A stretch of 64,000 nt of DNA from NCBI GenBank assembly GCA_000755425.1, contig BBMT01000014.1:53885-117884 (forward strand), given 5' to 3'. A model generated the notes under the pieces. The model was not told the DNA's origin. It saw nothing but the letters and a program-made list of their open reading frames with translations, and did not search any database. Below are positions 57,124 to 64,000 of the stretch, in pieces. This DNA is from Vibrio maritimus. Its GTDB lineage: Bacteria > Pseudomonadota > Gammaproteobacteria > Enterobacterales > Vibrionaceae. Both the position numbers and the translations under genes were made by a program. Position 1 is the first letter of the stretch; each line of letters starts with the position of its first letter.

Positions 57124-57766
57124 ATGAAATCAATGGGTATTCGTGCACAACAAAAAAGAAAAAACGCGTCGTTCATTGATCGATGCTGCTTTTAGCCAAC
57201 TTAGTGCCGATCGCAGCTTTTCGAACTTGAGCCTGCGCGAAGTCGCGCGCGAAGCCGGTATTGCTCCAACTTCTTTCTATCGTCATTTTAAAGATATGGA
57301 TGAACTGGGGCTGACCATGGTAGATGAAGGAGGCTTACTGCTAAGGCAGTTAATGCGACAAGCGCGCCAACGTATTGTCAAAGAAGGCAGTGTGATCCGT
57401 ACTTCAGTCGAAACGTTTATGGAGTTCATTGAAAGCAGTCCCAACGTGTTCCGCCTATTATTAAGGGAGCGTTCTGGTACCTCTTTTGACTTTCGAGCCG
57501 CAGTGGCTCGTGAGATCCAACACTTTTCGGCTGAGCTAACTGAATACCTGGTTAGCACAGGTATGGACCGTGACGAAGCATTTGCCCAAGCGGAAGCTTC
57601 TGTCATTCTCGTGTTCAGTTCAGGTGCTGAGGCGTTAGACCTTAGTAAGAAAGAAAGATATGAACTGGCTGAGAGGCTGATTGTCCAACTAAGGATAGTG
57701 GCCAAGGGTGCACACTGGTATCGCAAAGAACGTGAAAGAAACCGTCAAAAAGAAGGGTCCAACTAA
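57124..57766 (+). CDS. fabR: Unsaturated fatty acid regulator FabR (TetR family), start region frameshifted
   Basis: Represses unsaturated fatty acid genes according to the pool of acyl-ACP/CoA. The N-terminus should read MGIRAQQKEKTRRSLIDAAF, but an extra A in the run near 57153 breaks it, leaving an open frame only from 57143. The helix-turn-helix NLSLREVAREAGIAPTSFYR HF (residues ~27-48) and DELGLTMVDEGGLLLRQLMR, RLLLRERSGTSFDFRAAVA are near-identical to FabR. About 213 residues from ATG 57124 (or 57133). Stop overlaps yijD by one base. Confidence 0.93.
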
Positions 57767-58136
57767 TGTCCAATGAAGTGTCCTCCGAAAACCGCGAAAG
57801 CGGCAAAAAACGATCGTACTTGCTCTGATTGCAGGTATGTGTGGTAATGCAATGTTGTCTTGGCTCACCATCAGCGAAGTGACATTCTCAATTTTTCCAC
57901 TGATTGCGCTAGTGCTGTCAGTTCAGGCTTTGTACCAAGAGTATCTAAGAAACCCAATCCCGGAAGATTTCCCAATGGTTGGTCTTGCGGCATTCTTCGT
58001 AGGCGCGTTTGGTCACTCTGCGTTTACTAAAGCGCAGTACCCTGATGCTGGCTCTAACTTTATCGCCATCGTCGTAGTCTTGGTATTGCTATTCTGGATT
58101 GGTAAAAAGATGGGCTACATCCTAAAGGAAGCCTAA
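57766..58136 (+). CDS. yijD: YijD/DUF1422-family inner-membrane protein (frameshifted)
   Basis: A ~123-residue membrane protein with four helices (VLALIAGMCGNAMLSWLTIS; SIFPLIALVLSVQALYQEYL; MVGLAAFFVGAFGHSAFTKA; FIAIVVVLVLLFWIGKKMGY). Function is unknown in any species, although it is conserved as fabR-yijD. One A is missing from a run near 57810: MSNEVSSENRESGKK then TIVLALIAG. The start overlaps the fabR stop (TAATG). Confidence 0.9.
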
Positions 58137-58170
58137 TTTGCTAGCCTCTTCTCATAGAGATGAAGCATAA

Positions 58171-58196
58171 AAAACGAGCCCAATGGCTCGTTTTTT
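58171..58196. terminator. Bidirectional terminator between yijD and trmA
   Basis: AAAACGAGCC, loop CAAT, GGCTCGTTTT with further T; shared by the convergent genes. Confidence 0.9.
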
Positions 58197-58208
58197 GTTT
58201 CCTACTTA

Positions 58209-59318
58209 TTAGGCTTTGCGCTCAAGCAGTACACCCGCTTCAATGTGATGAGTGAACGGGAACTGGTCGAATAGGGCAAAGCGTGTAATGTGGTGTGTTT
58301 CGCCGAGCACATCTAGGTTGTCTTTCAAGGTTTCTGGATTACATGAGATATACAGAATGCGCTCGTAACCTTGAACCATTTTGCAGGTATCGATATCCAT
58401 ACCGGCACGTGGTGGATCAACGAAAATCGTGTTGCAGTTGTAGCTCTTAAGGTCAACGTTCTGCTGCTGTAAACGTCGGAACTCACGTTTACCCTCCATC
58501 GCCTCAGTAAACTCTTCTGCTGACATGCGAATGATTTGAACGTTTTCTATCTTGTTCGCTGCAATGTTGTATTGAGCCGACTCTACTGAAGGTTTCGCTA
58601 ATTCTGTTGCAAGTACGCGCTCGAAGTTTTGTGCCAATGCCAGTGAAAAGTTACCGTTACCACAGTAAAGCTCTAGCAAATCACCTTTGCTGTCTTGGGT
58701 ACAATCAACCGCCCATTCCAACATTTTTTGAGCCACTGGACCATTGGGTTGCGTGAAGCTATTTTCTACTTGCTGATAGTGATATGGCTGACCATTTACA
58801 TGCAGGGTTTCCACTACATAGTCTTGATCCATGATGATTTTCATTTTACGTGCGCGACCAATCAGGTTCAGCTTGAAACCTTCATCATTGAGCTGCTGTT
58901 TCAGTGCTTGTGCTTGCTCTTTCCATGCATCATCCAGTTGACGGTGGTAGAGCAGGGAAACCAAAATCTCACCGCTTAATGTTGAAAGAAAGTCAACTTG
59001 GAACAGTTTCTTTCGTAATACCTCGTTGCCTTTCATCGCATCCATTAGCAGTGGCATTAGATCATTGATAAGACGGCTTGCTGCTGGGAATTGATCAACA
59101 CGGTACTTTTCACGCGTTTCTTGGTTAAACATGATGTAGTACATGTCGTCGCCTTCATGCCAAACGCGGAATTCAGCACGCATACGATAGTGCTTTTCTG
59201 GGGAAGTAAATACTTCGAGTTCAGGAGCAGAATAAGGCGCCATCATATCGATCAAACGTTGAGATTTTTCTTCAAGCTGGATTTGATAGCCTTCTGGTGT
59301 GAAGTCGAGATTTGCCAT
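58209..59318 (-). CDS. trmA: tRNA (uracil-54-C5)-methyltransferase TrmA
   Basis: A 369-residue SAM enzyme that makes ribothymidine 54 in the T loop of tRNA. Motifs: DLLELYCGNGNFSLALAQNF (motif I), FVDPPRAGMDIDTCKM and the catalytic Cys in ILYISCNPETLKDNL, with the general base Glu near HHIEAGVLLERK. Normal length, intact. Conserved between yijD and btuB. Confidence 0.96.
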   Translation of the reverse strand: MANLDFTPEGYQIQLEEKSQRLIDMMAPYSAPELEVFTSPEKHYRMRAEFRVWHEGDDMYYIMFNQETREKYRVDQFPAASRLINDLMPLLMDAMKGNEVLRKKLFQVDFLSTLSGEILVSLLYHRQLDDAWKEQAQALKQQLNDEGFKLNLIGRARKMKIIMDQDYVVETLHVNGQPYHYQQVENSFTQPNGPVAQKMLEWAVDCTQDSKGDLLELYCGNGNFSLALAQNFERVLATELAKPSVESAQYNIAANKIENVQIIRMSAEEFTEAMEGKREFRRLQQQNVDLKSYNCNTIFVDPPRAGMDIDTCKMVQGYERILYISCNPETLKDNLDVLGETHHITRFALFDQFPFTHHIEAGVLLERKA

Positions 59319-59477
59319 TGTGGTTGCCTATCGTCGGTAATGAGTTGTGTTAAGGAGGGCAGATTTTATTCAATCTCCCGTCGTTGTCCAGTTTTTCCCA
59401 GAAATGTCTCGCATTAACTTTGGGCTCTTATAGCTTAGTTCAATCCGTTATGGACAAATAATCAATCAGTTAATACC

Positions 59478-59690
59478 ATGCACCCCTAGCTGGTGTGAGA
59501 ATCAAATGGATATCTCACTGAAAAGGGAATCTGGTGAGAATCCAGAACTGACGCGCAGCGGTAAAAGAGAACGACCCCTCATGAAAGACACTGCTTGAAG
59601 TAAGCGGGAAGTCGAGGAAGTAGGTGGAACCAATATGGTTTCGTGCTCTTAAGTCCGAATACCTGCCAGCAGCCAACTCGATGCGAAAAA
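59478..59690 (+). promoter_or_regulatory. Cobalamin riboswitch (B12 element) controlling btuB
   Basis: Hallmarks in order: the paired GGTGTGAGA...TCTCAC outer arm, GGTGAGAATCCAGAACTGAC, GCGCAGCGGTAA (the conserved core loop), and the B12 box AAGTCCGAATACCTGCC near 59651-59667. It ends ~50 bases before btuB; the last part (59690-59730) likely holds the expression platform that hides the ribosome site when adenosylcobalamin is bound. Confidence 0.93.
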
Positions 59691-59738
59691 AGGATTGCTC
59701 GAGTAGGTAGGGCTTACGCGATTTAGGACAACATAAAA

Positions 59739-61562
59739 ATGAACAAATCATGTTTGGCGATAGCAGTGGCTGCATCGCTCTCTTCTTATGCTTCTTTTTC
59801 ACTGGCAGAAGTAACAAGCTCAAGTAATCAAACTCAATCCGCTGATGAAACTATGGTAGTCACGGCTAACAGATTTGAGCAACCGGCAGGTCAAGTACTA
59901 GCGTCCGTCGATGTCGTGACTCGCGATGATATCGAGAGAGTACAGGCAAAATCACTTACAGATATTGTGCGTTATCTTCCGGGAGTTCAGGTCTCACAGA
60001 ATGGTGGCAGAGGACAAAGTACTTCGCTGTTCCTGAGAGGGACGGAAAGTGCTCATACCTTAGTGTTACTCGATGGGGTCAGGGTAAACTCAGCAACACT
60101 TGGTGGTTTTGACTTGTCCTCAATACCAGCGGCTATCATCGAGCGTGTAGAGCTTATTCGAGGTCCCAGAGCTGCGGTATATGGTGCTGATGCGATAGGT
60201 GGTGTTCTAAACATTATTACAACTCCGGAGTCCGGTGAGTCAGTACATAAGGGAACAGCTGGTGTTGGTGGTGATGGATATTACCAAGGAGCTTGGCGCT
60301 CTGTTGGTCAAATTGGCGAAAACACCCAAGGCCAGATCACGCTGAACAAAGAGCATAGCGATGGTTACAACATTCGCCGAGGAACATCTTCTGATAAAGG
60401 TGAAACTTATGGCTATGATACCCAAGACTTAGTTGCCAGAATTGATCACCGCTTTAATGATTCATTCGGAGCCAATGCTAGCCTTGTTTATAATCAAGGA
60501 TATTCGCAGTATGACCAAGGGTCACGTTATCGAGCAGATTTAGATTCTTATCAACTAACAACAGAAGGTTATTACACCTCCACATTGTGGAGCAGTAAGG
60601 TAAGGCTCACTCAGTATAAAACAGACTCAACCAGTTACCCTGAATCCAGTCCCGCTTCACAAAGCTCATTCGTTACCCGAAGAAATGTCGCGAACTGGTT
60701 AAATGCATTTGCAGTATCGGACAATTGGACCATTAATGCTGGTGTTGATCTAGAAGATGAAAGTGTTACTGGGACAACAGCTTACACTCAGCAATCTAGA
60801 ACAAATAACGCTGTTTTTGTCACTTCTTCTTCAAGGTGGCAAGAATTCATGTTGGATGCGAGTGCTCGACATGATGATAACGAAAGCTATGGTGAGCATA
60901 CAACGTGGTCATTGGCTTTAGGGTGGGAGTTTACTCAGGGCATGAAGGCCTATGTAAGTAGTGGCACCGCATTTAAAGCTCCAACTTTTAACGATCTCTA
61001 CTATCCCAACTCCGGTAATCCAGACCTTAAACCTCAGGAATCTAAGTCAACCGAAATTGGCATAGATGGTGTTCATGATTTCGTGACTTGGCGTTTCAGT
61101 GCGTATCAGTCAGAAATCGAGAATATGATCGTTTACTATCCTCCTACTTGGACACCAGAGAATGTTGATGCGACCATCAAAGGTATAGAGTTTGACGCAC
61201 AGTTTCAAACTGGCTTGATCTCTCATGATATTTCTTTGGGGTATATGGATCCAAAAGATTCAAAAGGCCTTCAACTTGCAAGACGAGCAAAAGAGACCGC
61301 GAGTTGGAGAGGTTCGTTTATAGCAGATAGTTGGAATGCTTCACTTGGGATGTTGTACCAGGGTGAACGGTATTCTGACCCAAGTAACTTAGATAGATTA
61401 CCCGGTTATGTTATTTGGGATGTTGCGGCAAACTACAATCTAACGCAATCTTGGTTGCTATCTGGGCGAGTAGAGAACTTGTTTGATAAAGAGTACGAAA
61501 CAGCTAGAGGCTATAAAGCTCAAGGGCGTGTTTGGTTTCTTCAAACTTCTTATCAATTTTAA
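59739..61562 (+). CDS. btuB: TonB-dependent vitamin B12 outer-membrane receptor BtuB
   Basis: A 607-residue beta-barrel receptor. Signal peptide MNKSCLAIAVAASLSSYASF SLA, TonB box DETMVVTANRFEQP, plug domain (VVTRDDIERVQAKSLTDIVR YLPGVQV; RGTESAHTLVLLDGVRVNSA; RVELIRGPRAAVYGADAIGG V), then the barrel ending in RVWFLQTSYQF with terminal Phe. Under the riboswitch at 59478. It uses many AGA and AGG arginine codons, unlike polA or the flg genes, which may point to a separate origin. Intact. Confidence 0.95.
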   Translation: MNKSCLAIAVAASLSSYASFSLAEVTSSSNQTQSADETMVVTANRFEQPAGQVLASVDVVTRDDIERVQAKSLTDIVRYLPGVQVSQNGGRGQSTSLFLRGTESAHTLVLLDGVRVNSATLGGFDLSSIPAAIIERVELIRGPRAAVYGADAIGGVLNIITTPESGESVHKGTAGVGGDGYYQGAWRSVGQIGENTQGQITLNKEHSDGYNIRRGTSSDKGETYGYDTQDLVARIDHRFNDSFGANASLVYNQGYSQYDQGSRYRADLDSYQLTTEGYYTSTLWSSKVRLTQYKTDSTSYPESSPASQSSFVTRRNVANWLNAFAVSDNWTINAGVDLEDESVTGTTAYTQQSRTNNAVFVTSSSRWQEFMLDASARHDDNESYGEHTTWSLALGWEFTQGMKAYVSSGTAFKAPTFNDLYYPNSGNPDLKPQESKSTEIGIDGVHDFVTWRFSAYQSEIENMIVYYPPTWTPENVDATIKGIEFDAQFQTGLISHDISLGYMDPKDSKGLQLARRAKETASWRGSFIADSWNASLGMLYQGERYSDPSNLDRLPGYVIWDVAANYNLTQSWLLSGRVENLFDKEYETARGYKAQGRVWFLQTSYQF

Positions 61563-61571
61563 GTAACGATA

Positions 61572-61594
61572 AGGGGTGCGTTGGTTGCACCCCT
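61572..61594. repeat. Hairpin between btuB and the DUF71 gene
   Basis: AGGGGTGC, loop GTTGGTT, GCACCCCT without a T-run. It may protect the btuB message or partly end it, while allowing read-through to the next gene. Confidence 0.55.
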
Positions 61595-61606
61595 ACTAAC
61601 TAGCAT

Positions 61607-62217
61607 ATGAAGAACGTAATTATCAGCTGGTCATCTGGCAAAGATTCCACATTAACCTTTGAACGTCTTATGGAGTCGTCTGAATACAATGTTGTCGGTC
61701 TCTACACCACCCACGTAAACGGTGAGGTGCCTTTCCAAGTGACGCCTCTCGAAGTTGTGGAAATGCAAGCCGATAGATTAGGAATGCCCTTAGTGTCTAT
61801 TGAACTACCAGAGGTGTTCCCGCCGAATGACATATACCAGTCGCTAGTAATAGACGGCGTCAAGTCATCAGGACTTAAAGTTGACGGCATCGCTTCGGGG
61901 ACATGTTCTGCAATGGCATAGTAGAGTATCGAAAAAGCTACGTAGAGCCCGCAGGGCTGGAAGCGGTTTTTCCTTTGGTTGGTCAAAGTAGCAAAGCGCT
62001 TGCGCAAGAGATAATTGAAAGAGGGATTGATACAGTATTGGTGACAATAGACAGGCTAGTGTTACCGGAGCGTCTATGCGGTGAGCGTTATACCGAGCAT
62101 CTCATCACGGAGTTACCAAACAATGTAGACCCATGTGGCGAAGATGGCGAGTTCCACACCTTAGTGTGTAATTCAAAGTACTTTAGCCATCCTATAGTGA
62201 TTGAACCTTATCGATAG
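61607..62217 (+). CDS. DUF71/COG2102 ATP-binding protein, B12-salvage type (frameshifted)
   Basis: An N-type ATP pyrophosphatase of the Dph6-related family. PP-loop IISWSSGKDSTLTFERL at residues 4-20. One base is missing near 61895: GLKVDGIA continues FGDMFCNGIVEYRKSYVE, then LPERLCGERYTEHLITELP and VDPCGEDGEFHTLVCNS, the family GExGEFHT motif. About 203 residues. Comparative genomics has split this family into diphthamide and B12-salvage groups; the bacterial context behind a B12 riboswitch and btuB supports the second. The reaction is not known. Confidence 0.82.
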
Positions 62218-62348
62218 AAACCGCTGATCGATTCAGCCATCTGAGGTACAAAGTGAAGTAGGTGTCGAGAGCAGATAGGTTTACCGCTTAATCAGTAGTG
62301 AGTATCATGTCGGCGAATAGATAACGACAACTGTCGGTGTAATACGCG

Positions 62349-63138
62349 ATGAATAGACATAACATTTTGATATTTGACTCTGGAGTAGGTGGTCTCTCTG
62401 TATATAAAGAGATAGCGAACTTGCTACCGTGTGCAAACTACTTCTATTTATTCGACAACGAAGCCTACCCTTATGGCGAACTTGCGCCGGACACTCTTGT
62501 TGATCGCACCTGTCGTCTCATCCAACAGATGATGCAACGCCAGCGCATTGATATCGTCGTTATCGCTTGCAATACCGCGAGCACCATCGTGCTACCACAT
62601 TTAAGAGAAGTGTTGTCTATTCCCGTTGTAGGTGTCGTGCCAGCAATCAAACCTGCTTCTCTACTTTCAAAGAAAGCCGTCGGTTTAATTGCAACACCTG
62701 CCACTATTACTCGTCAGTATACGCATGATCTGATCCGAGACTTCGCTGATGACAAAGATGTAAAGCTACTTGGTAGTAGTCAGCTGGTGGATATGCTGAA
62801 CAAAAGCTGAGAGGGCAACCCGTTGACATCACGCAATTGCGTCAGACTCTTGACCCACTCGTAGACGTGATTGATGTAGCGGTATTGGGGTGTACTCATT
62901 TTCCGTTGATTCGAGAAGAGATATCACAAGTGCTTGGTAAAGGTGTCGAATTGATTGATTCGGGCACAGCGATTGCTCGTAGAGTGGTGAGTCTATTAAC
63001 GGAATGTGGCGATAAAGAGGGGCTAGGGAGTAAAGAGGTGTTAGCAGTGCTTCCCCTAAACAAGAAGAAGCACTTAATAAAGCCTTAGACGATCTCGGCT
63101 TTAGTCCTGTTCAATTGATGCAGATTCAGGATGCTTAG
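62349..63138 (+). CDS. murI: Glutamate racemase MurI (two frameshifts)
   Basis: Makes D-glutamate for peptidoglycan and is essential in most bacteria. N-terminus NILIFDSGVGGLSVYKEIAN, catalytic VIACNTASTIVLPHLRE with the first Cys, then a break near 62805 (QLVDMLN) and VAVLGCTHFPLIREEI with the second Cys. A second break near 63055 gives the end KQEEALNKALDDLGFSPVQL MQIQDA, stop 63136-63138. About 263 residues. Its 3' end overlaps the convergent RRM gene by 38 bases. btuB-murI-rrn order matches enterics. Confidence 0.92.
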
Positions 63139-63556
63139 GATCATTAGCAATACGAACCTTTAACGTTCTTTGCATATAGTCCTTTTCATTGAGCGCTTCG
63201 ATTGCTCCTTTAGCATCGGAGCTCGCCATTACGACGAAACCAAATCCACGACGCTTACCTGTGCGTTTATCCTTCATTAGTCGTACCGCAAATACTTCCC
63301 CATACTCAGCGAACAGATCCTTAACGTGAGATTCGTTAGCTTTATAAGGTAGGTTACCTACGTACAGTGTTTTTGTTGATTGAGAACTGTCTTTTGAAAC
63401 GGTTGGAGCAGCAGAAGAAAACTTAACGACGAAAAATGTAGCTACTACACCAAGCACAAAAGCAACAGCCGGTGAGATGTCGGCGAACTGAGAAAAAACA
63501 ATTCCGCCCAAAATAGCGATCGCTATTACTAGAAAAAGAGATTTATTGGAGTCCAT
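63101..63556 (-). CDS. Membrane-anchored RRM RNA-binding protein
   Basis: A 151-residue protein with two N-terminal membrane helices (residues ~7-22 and ~28-45: VIAIAILGGIVFSQ; AVAFVLGVVATFFVV), a short Ser-rich linker and one RNA recognition motif (residues ~62-140). RNP2 is TLYVGNL and RNP1 KRRGFGFVVM, both with the aromatic RNA-stacking residues. Bacterial RRM proteins are usually soluble; this one would hold RNA at the inner membrane. Overlaps the murI end and faces the rRNA promoter region. Intact. Confidence 0.88.
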   Translation of the reverse strand: MDSNKSLFLVIAIAILGGIVFSQFADISPAVAFVLGVVATFFVVKFSSAAPTVSKDSSQSTKTLYVGNLPYKANESHVKDLFAEYGEVFAVRLMKDKRTGKRRGFGFVVMASSDAKGAIEALNEKDYMQRTLKVRIANDPKHPESASIEQD

Positions 63557-63746
63557 ATTAAAGTACTACTTTTCTTATTGACGAATAATGGCATCTATCG
63601 TTAACAAATAGATACAGGAATATTACGTAGTTGAGCGTTATTTTTCCAATTATTTGGTGTGATGTATTTCAAATGTTGAATTTTTATCGATGAACAGCGG
63701 TCTTGATGGCTTTTTGAACGAACGGAAAATAATTTCAAAAAAAGGG

Positions 63747-63774
63747 TTGTCATCGATGCAGTGATCTCTATAAT
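63747..63774 (+). promoter_or_regulatory. rRNA operon promoter P1
   Basis: TTGTCA (63747-63752), 16 bases, TATAAT (63769-63774), followed by the GC-rich GCCGCC discriminator typical of stringent rRNA promoters. The A/T-rich run at 63724-63743 just upstream can act as UP element. Confidence 0.8.
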
Positions 63775-63853
63775 GCCGCCTCACCGACACGGAGTGAGAC
63801 GAAAGTCACAAAGCGGAGTCGGTTGAGAGAGAAAAGAAAGTTTGAAAAAACGC

Positions 63854-63881
63854 TTGACTCTCAAAGTGGGAAGCGTAAGAT
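63854..63881 (+). promoter_or_regulatory. rRNA operon promoter P2
   Basis: TTGACT (63854-63859), 16 bases, TAAGAT (63876-63881), then the discriminator ACGCACCCC. About 107 bases downstream of P1, a usual tandem spacing. Confidence 0.82.
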
Positions 63882-63888
63882 ACGCACC

Positions 63889-64000
63889 CCTAACGACGAG
63901 ACGCAGAGCGGTTCGAAAGTTAGAAAATGTTCTTTAAAAATATAGACCTATCAATCTGTGTGGGCACTCGTTGATGATAATCAAATTAGAAACTTCGGTT
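63889..64000 (+). rRNA. 5' leader of an rRNA operon (16S gene starts beyond the window)
   Basis: TGTTCTTTAAAAA (63928-63940) matches the boxA antitermination element TGCTCTTTAACA, and the following TATAGACCTATCAATCTGTG is a conserved vibrio rRNA leader stretch. The leader includes the left side of the 16S processing stem. No mature 16S sequence is reached. Confidence 0.8.

Noticed and set aside
207..64000. tRNA genes or insertion sequences
   Set aside because: No cloverleaf with a GTTCGANTC-type T loop and no transposase frame was found; the only rRNA-related sequence is the leader at the right edge.

Overview
The window is a gammaproteobacterial chromosome segment, almost certainly from a Vibrio or close relative (Vibrionaceae). 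The evidence is a complete lateral (swarming) flagellar locus of the laf type with its own LafK regulator, LafS sigma factor and LafT/LafU stator, together with a right-hand backbone whose gene order matches enteric and vibrio chromosome I (rmuC-ubiE-ubiJ-ubiB-tatABC, hemB, ryhB, polA-spf-engB, a CsrB-type RNA, sthA-fabR-yijD-trmA-btuB-murI, rRNA operon). Species cannot be fixed from the sequence alone.

Layout. 1-1407: end of an NRAMP-type metal transporter and an EamA/DMT transporter, both on the minus strand. 1518-38003: the lateral flagellar locus as one uninterrupted block of about 36 kb. It runs as lytic transglycosylase-flgN-flgM-flgA (minus); flgBCDEFGHIJKL plus a LafW-like gene (plus), starting from a clear sigma-54 promoter; lafU-T-S-F-E-D-C-B-A, an EAL-like gene and flhA-flhB-fliRQPNM (minus); then motY-lafK-fliEFGHIJ (plus). 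38071-44238: rmuC, the ubiquinone genes and the Tat translocon. 44378-46865: a tiny Cys-rich protein, TatD, HemB and the iron-responsive RNA RyhB. 47220-52905: polA, Spot 42, a candidate new structured RNA, engB, cytochrome c4 and a Csr-type RNA. 53003-55256: a Fur-box-preceded methyltransferase and a MATE exporter. 55343-63556: sthA/fabR-yijD/trmA, the B12-riboswitch-btuB-DUF71-murI group and a membrane-anchored RRM protein. 63747-64000: tandem promoters and leader of an rRNA operon; the 16S gene lies beyond the end.

How it works together. LafK with sigma-54 should switch on the flg genes and the other middle genes. The hook-basal body and export apparatus (FlhAB, FliPQR, FliHIJ) are then built. 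FlgM (anti-sigma) and LafS (sigma-28) gate late genes: flagellin LafA, cap FliD, chaperones FliS/FliT, and the proton-type stator LafT/LafU, which works with MotY. An EAL-like protein translated in overlap with flhA may link the system to second-messenger or regulatory control. The backbone has an unusual density of regulatory RNAs: RyhB, Spot 42, a CsrB-family RNA, a cobalamin riboswitch and one unassigned candidate.

Sequence quality. About 30 single- or double-base frameshifts interrupt about 23 genes, including essential or core genes (murI, hemB, fliG, flgK, sthA). Many lie in homopolymers, and reading resumes at once in another frame. I read these as uncorrected sequencing errors, so broken genes are annotated as whole genes across the breaks and exact lengths carry an uncertainty of a few bases.
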